From: Candidatus Shapirobacteria bacterium | Lineage (GTDB): Bacteria > Patescibacteriota > Microgenomatia > UBA12405 | Direction: 5' to 3' | Assembly: GCA_009885205.1 (NCBI GenBank) | Contig: VFLE01000114.1 | Location: forward strand, 1 to 7,650 | DNA: 7,650 nt | Shown: in pieces, positions 1 through 5,973 of the stretch | Position numbering within the stretch: position 1 is the first letter of the stretch | How the letters are laid out: each line of letters opens with the position of its first letter | Translations under genes and position numbers: made by a program | Notes under the pieces: generated by a model | Told to the model about the DNA's origin: nothing | What the model saw: only the letters and a program-made list of their open reading frames with translations | Databases searched by the model: none

Positions 1-533
1 CCTCATCGGCCAGCTCCTTGGTTAGCTCGGCTTCAATTATCAACAAGGTATATTTTCCTCGAACAATTTTGGTAATTAGTACTATTATTGCCAAAATTGT
101 TGATTTTTTGTTTGCTCTGATTATTCTCATTATTTATATGGCAATTTACCAAATACCCGTCAATCTCAATGTTCTTTGGATCATCCCTATTTTTTTTATC
201 CAACAAATATTTACACTTGGACTATCTCTGTTTTTTGCCGCCAGTAACCTACTTTATCGTGATATTCAATATTTATTGTCACTCATTCTTACTCTTTGGC
301 TTTACTTAACTCCTGTCATTTATCCTGCCGACATTGTCCCCGATAAATTTAAAATATTTTTTCAACTAAACCCTATGGCCGTGATTATTAACGCTTATCG
401 CCAAACCGTATTGGGTGGAGGTGCCCCAAACTATCTCAGCTTGTTTGTTGCTCTATGTGTTTCACTTATAACCCTACTTTTAGGCTTTTCTTATTTCAAA
501 TCTCGCGAAAAAATATTTGCAGACAATATTTAA
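1..533 (+). CDS. wzm: ABC-2 type polysaccharide export permease (Wzm-like), 5' end cut by window edge
   Basis: This is the membrane subunit of an ABC exporter that moves lipid-linked polysaccharide across the cytoplasmic membrane, pairing with the ATPase just downstream. The frame is open from base 3 to the left edge, so the TTG at 18 is an internal Leu codon and not the start. 176 residues are visible, about two thirds of a usual ~260-residue protein. Family hallmarks (visible-residue numbering from base 3) are KVYFPR at 15-20, SNLLYRDIQYLL at 81-92, LWLYLTPVIYP at 98-108 and NPMAVIINAYRQTVLGG at 123-139, and a C-terminal membrane helix (~143-164) ending in FKSREKIFADNI. Several hydrophobic helices are evident (about 22-48, 57-80, 88-107, 143-164). 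It ends in TAA, 4 bases before the ATPase start, so the two form an operon. Related TagG, KpsM and RfbA permeases share these motifs, so the exported polymer cannot be deduced. Confidence 0.93.
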   Translation, partial: SSASSLVSSASIINKVYFPRTILVISTIIAKIVDFLFALIILIIYMAIYQIPVNLNVLWIIPIFFIQQIFTLGLSLFFAASNLLYRDIQYLLSLILTLWLYLTPVIYPADIVPDKFKIFFQLNPMAVIINAYRQTVLGGGAPNYLSLFVALCVSLITLLLGFSYFKSREKIFADNI

Positions 534-537
534 AACT

Positions 538-1266
538 ATGAACAATCCAATAATAAAATTCAACAAAGTAACAAAAAATTTCTCGAGAAATAATCACAAA
601 ACCTTTAAAGAATTTCTCCCTGCCCTTTTTATGGGTGAGCAAACAGTTGACAAGTTTACCGCACTAAAAGATATTAGTTTCGAAATTAAGACCGGAGAAT
701 GTGTTGGTATTATTGGTCCCAACGGCAGTGGCAAATCAACCATCCTTAAGCTTATAGCTGGGGTTATGACACCATCATCAGGTACTGTCGCAGTCAAGGG
801 TAAAATCAGTCCACTTATCGAGCTTGGAGCTGGTATCCACCCAGAGCTAACCGGACGAGAAAATATTTATTTAAACGGCGCCATTCTTGGTCTAAAACGC
901 AAACAAATAGAAGACAATCTTCAAAGCATTATTAATTTTTCCGAAATATCAGAATTTATTGACCAACCAGTCAAGCATTATTCGTCAGGTATGTACATGC
1001 GACTAGCTTTTTCCATTGCCATCCATGTTGATCCCGAAATTTTAATTGTTGACGAAATCCTGGCCGTCGGCGACGCTGATTTTCAAGCCAAATGTTTTTC
1101 CAAAATGGAAGAATTTAAAAAGAGGGGAGTTACCATTATTTTTGTCTCCCACTCTCTTACCCAAATTCAATCTTTTTGCACCCGGGCAATATATATAAAT
1201 CACCATACTATCCAAATTGACGGCAAACCCGACGTTGTCTGTTCTAAATATCAACATTCAGTTTAA
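538..1266 (+). CDS. wzt: Polysaccharide export ABC transporter ATPase (Wzt/TagH-like, short form)
   Basis: This 242-residue protein would power the Wzm permease encoded 4 bases upstream. It has Walker A GPNGSGKST at 60-68, the glycan-exporter segment SPLIELGAGIHPELTGRENIYLNG at 91-114, signature YSSGM at 148-152, Walker B ILIVDE at 168-173 with the D-loop AVGD at 176-179, and the switch His205 in VSHS. All catalytic elements are intact. I chose ATG 538 because the alternative in-frame TTG at 517 lies inside the permease gene, and the protein from 538 starts directly with the fold's first strand. No Shine-Dalgarno sequence precedes it. The protein ends about 35 residues after the H-loop, so it lacks the C-terminal carbohydrate-binding domain of O8/O9a-type Wzt. 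It therefore resembles KpsT, TagH or RfbE-length ATPases, which suggests export without chain-terminator recognition by the ATPase (inference). Confidence 0.95.
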   Translation: MNNPIIKFNKVTKNFSRNNHKTFKEFLPALFMGEQTVDKFTALKDISFEIKTGECVGIIGPNGSGKSTILKLIAGVMTPSSGTVAVKGKISPLIELGAGIHPELTGRENIYLNGAILGLKRKQIEDNLQSIINFSEISEFIDQPVKHYSSGMYMRLAFSIAIHVDPEILIVDEILAVGDADFQAKCFSKMEEFKKRGVTIIFVSHSLTQIQSFCTRAIYINHHTIQIDGKPDVVCSKYQHSV

Positions 1267-1268
1267 AA

Positions 1269-2411
1269 GTGAGAATAGCATTTGTCACCTCCGAATTTGT
1301 CAGTGAAAATTATTTTGCTGGTGGTTTGGCCAATTATTTATATCAAATAACTCAGGCTTTAAAAACTGCAGGTCACGATCCAGAAATTTTTGTCTCCTCA
1401 AACAAAAACCAAGACATTGTTTACAAAAACATTATTGTTCATCGTGTAAAAGTAGACAACCAAAACTTGGTCAACCAAAGTCAGCTATTAAACAACAGAC
1501 TAAAACAAATTCATCAAAGTCACCGTTTTGATATTGTTCAGTATTCTAGTTGGATGGCAGTTGGCTTAAAACGAATTTACTCGGTTCCCTCTGTTGTCCG
1601 TCTGTCCAGTTTCCACAAAAACAAGCTCGAAATTTCTGCCCTAAAAAGAAGCGACGGGGTTTACTCTCCCAGCCTAGTAATTGCCACGGAGGTCTCCAAA
1701 CATCTCAAACAAAACATAAAAGTGATCGAGACGCCATATCAAACAGAAATTAAACGACTTGATTATTCTGTTTATAATAAATATTTAAAAAATAAAAGAT
1801 ATCTGCTATTTTTCGGCCGACTCACCACTGGTAAGGGTATAGACGAAATCGTCCAAATTATCTACCCACTCCTCAAAAATAATCCTGGTTTATATTTTGT
1901 TTTCATCGGTGACGGATCGGTCGGCAATATAAAAAAATCAGCCAAGGTTTACGCCGACCGGGTTATTTACATTTCGCCGATTAGGCATCAATATTTATAC
2001 CCCATAATCAAAAAATCTTTAGCTGTTGTTTTACCCTCCCGGGTTGAAAACTTATCTAATGCCTGCATCGAGTCCATGGCCCATGAAAAAATTGTTGTTG
2101 GCACGGCCGGCGCCAGTTATGACCAACTCATTATTCATGGTCAAAACGGTTTTTTGGTCAACATTGCTGATCCTGCCGATTTACTTTCAAAAATAAATAC
2201 TATTCTAAAACTAACAAAATCAAAAAAAACAACTATCGAAAAATCTGCTCAAAAAACTATCGACCGACTCCAACCCAAAATAATTGTTCAACAACTTATC
2301 AAATATTATGAAACCTTAATAACCAAGTTTTCCCAACAATCTACCTTCCAAAAATTGCTCTCTTTATTCCAAAAATTTGCTTTGCATATTGTATTTTTCT
2401 GGGGATTCTAG
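1269..2411 (+). CDS. GT4-family (GT-B fold) glycosyltransferase
   Basis: This 380-residue retaining glycosyltransferase probably transfers a nucleotide-activated sugar to the growing lipid-linked glycan in the cytoplasm. The N-terminal acceptor domain has the Gly-rich loop AGGLANYLYQ at 17-26. The C-terminal donor domain starts near 175 with FFGRLTTGKGID at 181-192, then FIGDG at 212-216, and carries the EX7E pair Glu260 and Glu268 in PSRVENLSNACIESMA. The GASYDQLIIHGQNGFLV stretch (281-297) is the usual loop before the final helices. The start is GTG, 2 bases after the ATPase stop, since the protein begins MRIAFVTSEF as GT4 enzymes do; no Shine-Dalgarno sequence is seen. Residues ~351-380 extend past the usual fold with an amphipathic, then hydrophobic tail (LLSLFQKFALHIVFFWGF). 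The last 23 codons and stop lie over the 3' end of the opposite-strand gene, which is unusual. Donor sugar and linkage cannot be read from sequence. Confidence 0.9.
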   Translation: MRIAFVTSEFVSENYFAGGLANYLYQITQALKTAGHDPEIFVSSNKNQDIVYKNIIVHRVKVDNQNLVNQSQLLNNRLKQIHQSHRFDIVQYSSWMAVGLKRIYSVPSVVRLSSFHKNKLEISALKRSDGVYSPSLVIATEVSKHLKQNIKVIETPYQTEIKRLDYSVYNKYLKNKRYLLFFGRLTTGKGIDEIVQIIYPLLKNNPGLYFVFIGDGSVGNIKKSAKVYADRVIYISPIRHQYLYPIIKKSLAVVLPSRVENLSNACIESMAHEKIVVGTAGASYDQLIIHGQNGFLVNIADPADLLSKINTILKLTKSKKTTIEKSAQKTIDRLQPKIIVQQLIKYYETLITKFSQQSTFQKLLSLFQKFALHIVFFWGF

Positions 2412-3204
2412 ACTTAATTACTCCATCCAAGTTTGTTCGACATAATCGAATATATTCCGCTTTTAAATTACCATCTTTATAAATCTCATACCACTTCTTC
2501 CAATGCCACCCTATATTTGGATCTTTTAATGGATTTATCTCATACGAAGAACCACCGTTAACAACCTTTTTTTCAAAATGCTGATATGATCTGATAGAAA
2601 AATGGTGAATAGAGATATTTCTAAGAATTTCCCATTCATTTTTTACCACCCCTTTCACTAAATGATTTCCATACCAAATTTGACTATATCTATTTGAAGT
2701 TATAATCTTCGGAGGAGATTCATACAGCAAAAATTTATTACTCTCCATTTTATTAAAGTCATAGGGGTTTTCCAATGGGTTTGAGACAACATACTTAAAG
2801 TTACCAAAATTAAATTCAAGGTTATCTAAAATTGGTGGCGGTAAGTAGTTTATCACCTTTACATAAGCCACATCTTTAACCCCCAAAACAACGTCCCTTA
2901 AATTACCGTCAGTCGCCAACCACATTTCATCAGTATCAGAATGAATTAAATAGTCGGCCCCATTTTCAATTTCATGTTGGGCCATTTTTGACACCCACCT
3001 ATCTTGTTCATAAGTATGTTCATTTTCGATTGTATAATCCAAATATTTCATCCTTTTATATTTTTCCAAAATGTCAATTGTTCCATCAACTGAGCCATTA
3101 TCAGTCACTCGGATCCAGTCAACCCCCGAATTCAAATGATGACAAATATTTTGTTCCAAAATATCCTCTTCATCGCGTACCAACAAAGTCAATACTAATT
3201 TCAT
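2341..3204 (-). CDS. GT-A glycosyltransferase of the Glyco_tranf_2_4 type
   Basis: This 287-residue protein has a GT2-like GT-A fold: start MKLVLTLLVRDEEDILEQN (1-19), nucleotide-binding loop TDNGSVDGT at 34-42 and metal-binding DxD in SDTDE (Asp90, Asp92). The later segment HHFSIRSYQHFEKKV (200-214) fits the His-Arg-rich region typical of the Glyco_tranf_2_4 group, where proteins begin with 'RDE' and are 250-320 residues long. It is probably a cytoplasmic transferase working on the same glycan as its neighbours; donor and acceptor are unknown. It is the only fully visible reverse-strand gene, lying between two forward glycosyltransferase blocks. It starts 32 bases from the divergent small gene and ends by overlapping the upstream GT4 gene tail-to-tail by 71 bases. 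The basic C-terminus (IPRKIQYAKQIFGIKRAIFGR) may help membrane association. Its coding strand is richer in G than C, opposite to the forward genes, but this follows the strand skew and is not in itself a sign of transfer. Confidence 0.87.
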   Translation of the reverse strand: MKLVLTLLVRDEEDILEQNICHHLNSGVDWIRVTDNGSVDGTIDILEKYKRMKYLDYTIENEHTYEQDRWVSKMAQHEIENGADYLIHSDTDEMWLATDGNLRDVVLGVKDVAYVKVINYLPPPILDNLEFNFGNFKYVVSNPLENPYDFNKMESNKFLLYESPPKIITSNRYSQIWYGNHLVKGVVKNEWEILRNISIHHFSIRSYQHFEKKVVNGGSSYEINPLKDPNIGWHWKKWYEIYKDGNLKAEYIRLCRTNLDGVIKSRIPRKIQYAKQIFGIKRAIFGR

Positions 3205-3236
3205 CTTTATCTATAATATACTGCTAAAATACAATT
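3205..3236. promoter_or_regulatory. Compact divergent promoter region with overlapping -10 elements
   Basis: This 32-base gap is the only divergent intergenic space in the window and must serve the starts at 3204 (reverse) and 3237 (forward), unless read-through supplies them. On the forward strand TATAAT lies at 3212-3217, giving a predicted 5' leader of about 13 bases, and TAAAAT at 3225-3230 would put transcription almost on the ATG. On the reverse strand the same AT core reads TATTAT (3218 down to 3213), about 8 bases from its ATG, again giving almost no leader. I find no convincing -35 box for either direction, so this rests on the -10 matches and geometry only. Confidence 0.35.
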
Positions 3237-3252
3237 ATGGTAAGCGATATTT
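3226..3252 (+). repeat. 27-base imperfect direct repeat, copy 1
   Basis: Bases 3226-3252 match 3616-3642 at 24 of 27 positions (mismatches at 3239, 3240 and 3244). The shared blocks are AAAATACAATTAT, TAA and CGATATTT. This copy crosses the ATG of the small coiled-coil gene. Read in the frame of copy 2 it would encode KYNYGKRYF, close to KYNYFKRYL in the GT2 protein, although that frame is not used here and hits a stop soon after. Both copies are AT-rich, so chance similarity is possible. Confidence 0.4.
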
Positions 3253-3461
3253 TACAAACTAAACAGATCGATCCAAAACAAGCTATTAATATATTTAAAA
3301 AACTTACTTCATCTATTAATATTCAAAATCGACAAATTGCCAAAGAAATCGATAGTACCAAACTACAAATAAACTATTTTGAAAACAACATCAAATTAAT
3401 AAAATCATCCAAGTATTATCGTTTTCTAAATTTTATAAAAATCATTTTTAAATTCACATGA
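3237..3461 (+). CDS. Small coiled-coil protein with SKxY/W-type membrane-associating tail
   Basis: This 74-residue protein matches no family I recognise. Residues ~25-57 are charged and helical, with Ile/Leu spaced as in a coiled coil (INIQNRQIAKEIDSTKLQI). They are followed by IKSSKYYRFL (55-64) and a hydrophobic, basic end (NFIKIIFKFT). The pattern I-x-x-S-K-x-Y/W also ends the GT17-like protein in this window (IYNSKTW), and similar coiled-coil plus 'SxxWR' tails close many bacterial surface-glycan glycosyltransferases. It is likely real because its TGA overlaps the next gene's ATG as ATGA and it starts just after a TATAAT box. There is no Shine-Dalgarno sequence. It could be an oligomerisation or membrane-scaffold partner for the GT2 enzyme, or the detached tail of a lost enzyme. 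Both ideas are inference, and the in-frame stop at 3225 shows the frame does not continue upstream. Confidence 0.68.
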   Translation: MVSDILQTKQIDPKQAINIFKKLTSSINIQNRQIAKEIDSTKLQINYFENNIKLIKSSKYYRFLNFIKIIFKFT

Positions 3462-4771
3462 AAAATTCATTTATCGAGTCATACACCAAGTACATATCCC
3501 AAAAAAAAATAAATAGCAATCTTAAGCGCAAACTTAGTCGAACCAACCAACATCGCACCATTGCCTGGAATGAATTTAACAAACTAACCATTATCATCCC
3601 ATTTAAATTGTGGCAAAAATACAATTATTTTAAACGATATTTAATCAAACCCATCTTTTTATTTCCCTTTAAATTAGCCATTATCATCACCTATACTATC
3701 ACCATTAGCATCTTCTATCTAACCCACAAACTAATCTATTTTTTAACCTACCCTTTTTCAAAAGCACTAAATATCCCGTATTCAAAAACTAAAATTGATG
3801 GTGTTAGTTTTATTATACCCACCTGGAACAAAGCCGAAATGGTTACCACCTGTGTTAAAAAATTAGCATATATTCTCGAAAAAGAAAAACCTGAGCTTCA
3901 AAAAGAAATTATCGTTGTCAATAATGGTTCAATCGATAACACTGTCAAATCAATCGAATCTATTATTAGTTCAATTCCAATTTCGTTAATTAATTTTCAC
4001 GACAACCTAGGTTTTGCCCCAGCTATTAACGCCGGCTGTCATAACGCCAAATATAACTACGTCTATCTGATGAACAACGATATGATTCCCAAACCAAGAT
4101 TTTTTAGTTCCATTATTAATTTTGCCAAAACACAAATAAAACAAAAACATAAATTTTTTGGAATAGCCTCACAAATTTTCTTTTTTGACAAAAACAAAAG
4201 ACGAGAAGAATCTGGTAAAACCTATATTTACCCCTATTTTGGAATTATTCGCGCCGCTCACATCGTCAATCACCAGAATCTCCAACTACCCTCCTTCACT
4301 TGTTATCCCGGTGGGGGATCTTCGTTACTTAACAAACACCTTTTTCAAAAACTAAATGGGTATGACTTCAAAACTTATCGACCTATGTATTGTGAAGACC
4401 TTGATTTAGGTTATCTCGCCTGGCGTCTTGGATACCCATCATATTTTATGCCCCAATCACACGTCATTCATCACCATCGTTCCAGTTCAAAGAAAATCGG
4501 CACCGATCCTTCACATTATCTTTTCAAAAATTTACTTGCTTTTGCCATAAAAAATTCATCTAGCTTTTCGCTTTTCCTATCCCACATTTTGACCTTCCCT
4601 CTTTTCGCCTTAAAAGACAAAAACCACCTAATATATATGCTAGAAATATTACCCATTCTCCCATCAATATTAGTTTCAAAAATTTTACTCTTAAAATACA
4701 AAACTAAAATATCAGACTCAGATTTATTTGATTTTATAAACTACGAACTAAAAAAATGTCAAAACTTTTAA
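3458..4771 (+). CDS. GT2 rhamnosyltransferase-like (WbbL/COG1216 type) with membrane-associated N-terminal extension
   Basis: This 437-residue GT-A enzyme carries a full catalytic domain from ~115: VSFIIPTWNKAEMV (116-129), NNGSIDNT (155-162), NLGFAPAINAG (183-193), metal-binding MNNDM with Asp208 (205-209), GGGSSLLNK (285-293), LNGYDF (299-304), YCEDLDLGYLAWRLGY (311-326) with the ED-x-D acidic set, and HVIHHHRSSS (335-344). This pattern is that of inverting WbbL-like transferases that add rhamnose or related sugars; the exact donor is not readable. Unusually, about 114 residues precede the domain: a basic region (1-60), then a hydrophobic stretch (~66-100) that should sit in or span the membrane. 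The C-terminal region (~354-412) is also hydrophobic and helical. ATG 3458 overlaps the stop of the small coiled-coil gene by 4 bases, implying coupled translation, and the 3' end overlaps the next start by 16 bases. Confidence 0.92.
   Translation: MKNSFIESYTKYISQKKINSNLKRKLSRTNQHRTIAWNEFNKLTIIIPFKLWQKYNYFKRYLIKPIFLFPFKLAIIITYTITISIFYLTHKLIYFLTYPFSKALNIPYSKTKIDGVSFIIPTWNKAEMVTTCVKKLAYILEKEKPELQKEIIVVNNGSIDNTVKSIESIISSIPISLINFHDNLGFAPAINAGCHNAKYNYVYLMNNDMIPKPRFFSSIINFAKTQIKQKHKFFGIASQIFFFDKNKRREESGKTYIYPYFGIIRAAHIVNHQNLQLPSFTCYPGGGSSLLNKHLFQKLNGYDFKTYRPMYCEDLDLGYLAWRLGYPSYFMPQSHVIHHHRSSSKKIGTDPSHYLFKNLLAFAIKNSSSFSLFLSHILTFPLFALKDKNHLIYMLEILPILPSILVSKILLLKYKTKISDSDLFDFINYELKKCQNF
3616..3642 (+). 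repeat. 27-base imperfect direct repeat, copy 2
   Basis: This is the partner of 3226-3252, 390 bases away, with 24 of 27 bases identical. It lies inside the GT2 gene and encodes KYNYFKRYL (residues ~54-62) in the basic region just before the membrane segment. See copy 1 for the comparison; the functional meaning is unknown. Confidence 0.4.
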
Positions 4772-5973
4772 AAACAAAATTATTTTTAGCCGGTGGTATC
4801 TGTCCTTTCCCCAAAAATAGTGGTGGGGCTACTCGCTTCTATCACACCATTAAAAACTTAGCCAAATATTTTGACATTTATTTACTGTTTTGGCAACCTA
4901 GTGACTATCATCTAACTTCAAGCGACATTAACTTCCTCGAAAAATATACCCGTTATTACGAAACTATTTCTTCTCCCACCCACCAAACCCAAAACTCAGC
5001 TTTTTCCGACAACAATCCCTACTGGTTTTCCACATGGCACCAGCCCGATGCCTTGCTTACCGCCCAACGCATAATCACCCAAAATGGAATTAAAATTGCT
5101 CAAGTTGAAACCACCCAGATTGCTTACTTAATCAACGCTATTCCCACATCAGTCTACACTATATTTGTAGCTTATGACGTTTGCACCATCTCTTTCCAAC
5201 GCCGATTAGCCGAGATTCCTTTTGGAGCAAGATATCTCGTCCATGCTATTCGTTACCTAGAGATACATTTTTATGAAAAAAAATATCTACCAAAATTTAA
5301 TAAAGTCGTTGCCATGTCTCCTGTCGATCAAGATGAGTTTCACCGACTATTTAACATTTCCAACTGTATCTGTGTTCCCAATGGCATTGAGTCTGTAGAT
5401 TTCCTCAACAAAAGTTCCATCACACCACCCATAAAAATTGGTTTATTTGGATCTTTTAACCATCCTCCCAACCGCTTTGCCTTCATTTATTTCTTACAAC
5501 ACATTGCTCCAATTTTAAGTCACAACAAAATTGATTACAAACTTTTGCTCGTCGGCAACAACAGTACCAATGAAGTCCACTCTTTAGTTAACCACTTATC
5601 ACCAAAACTAAGCTCAAAGATTATCAATCTAGGATTCATAAAAAAAACAAAGGATGTTTTTAAAAAATTTGATTGTCTTTTCGCACCCTTATTTTCTGGT
5701 TCTGGTACTCGAGTCAAAATCATTGAAGCACTCAGTTTTGGTGTTCCAGTAATTACCAGTCCCATTGGTTCCGAGGGCATCAAAACCAACAATCCTTTTT
5801 TAGCTGTCGCCCACACTCCTCAGGAGTATGTCAACGCCACCAAAAAGCTATCATCTATTTATACATCCAAAAATCGTCTATCATTAAAAAAATTCTTAAC
5901 CCCATTTTTGTGGTCATCAGTCTTTTCAGAATATGTTAAGTATTTACATACCAAACTAACACATGATCTATGA
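4756..5973 (+). CDS. GT4-like (Glyco_trans_1_4) GT-B glycosyltransferase
   Basis: This 405-residue GT-B enzyme is probably another cytoplasmic sugar transferase of the same glycan pathway. The N-terminal domain begins FLAGGICPFPKNSGGATRFYH (10-30), the Pro/Gly loop seen in GT4 enzymes related to Stp1-type transferases. The linker has VPNGIE at 207-212. The donor domain opens LFGSFNHPPN (230-239) and continues to PLFSGSGTRVKIIEAL (311-326) and GVPVITSPIGSEGI (329-342). Here the first Glu of the EX7E motif is replaced by Ser316 and only Glu324 remains; the 'SGSGTRVKxxEA' form is usual for this subgroup, so it is not a sign of inactivation. ATG 4756 lies 16 bases inside the preceding gene and the stop overlaps the next gene by 11 bases, which ties it to the GT2 and GT17-like genes. 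No Shine-Dalgarno sequence is visible. Sugar specificity is unknown. Confidence 0.9.
   Translation: MSKLLKTKLFLAGGICPFPKNSGGATRFYHTIKNLAKYFDIYLLFWQPSDYHLTSSDINFLEKYTRYYETISSPTHQTQNSAFSDNNPYWFSTWHQPDALLTAQRIITQNGIKIAQVETTQIAYLINAIPTSVYTIFVAYDVCTISFQRRLAEIPFGARYLVHAIRYLEIHFYEKKYLPKFNKVVAMSPVDQDEFHRLFNISNCICVPNGIESVDFLNKSSITPPIKIGLFGSFNHPPNRFAFIYFLQHIAPILSHNKIDYKLLLVGNNSTNEVHSLVNHLSPKLSSKIINLGFIKKTKDVFKKFDCLFAPLFSGSGTRVKIIEALSFGVPVITSPIGSEGIKTNNPFLAVAHTPQEYVNATKKLSSIYTSKNRLSLKKFLTPFLWSSVFSEYVKYLHTKLTHDL

Noticed and set aside
18..533. TTG at 18 as the start of the permease gene
   Set aside because: The frame is open to the left edge, and the residues before it (SSASS) fit the conserved region that leads into LVSSASIINKVYFPR, so the gene begins outside the window.
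517..537. TTG at 517 as the ATPase start
   Set aside because: It lies inside the permease gene and would add seven residues with no family support; ATG 538 begins just before the first strand of the domain.
594..1257. Two reverse open frames within the ATPase gene
   Set aside because: They are antisense to conserved Walker and signature motifs and show no domain or start signal of their own.
2341..3204. Reverse glycosyltransferase gene as recently transferred because of its different codon endings
   Set aside because: The strand-wide C over G excess explains the difference, and the reverse membrane gene at the right end shows the same composition.
2988..3227. 79-residue forward open frame opposite the reverse glycosyltransferase
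   Set aside because: It lies entirely antisense to a well-supported glycosyltransferase, has no recognisable domain and runs through the divergent promoter.
3205..3236. Riboswitch, RNA gene or phage attachment site in the only sizeable gap
   Set aside because: The gap is 32 bases, AT-rich and without a stable hairpin, which is too short for such elements.
5669..5728. Second GT4-like enzyme as inactive because the first Glu of EX7E is missing
   Set aside because: The SGSGTRVKxxEA form with a single Glu is normal for this subgroup.
5535..5816. 93-residue reverse open frame in the second GT4-like gene
   Set aside because: It is antisense to the conserved donor-binding region, with no independent support.
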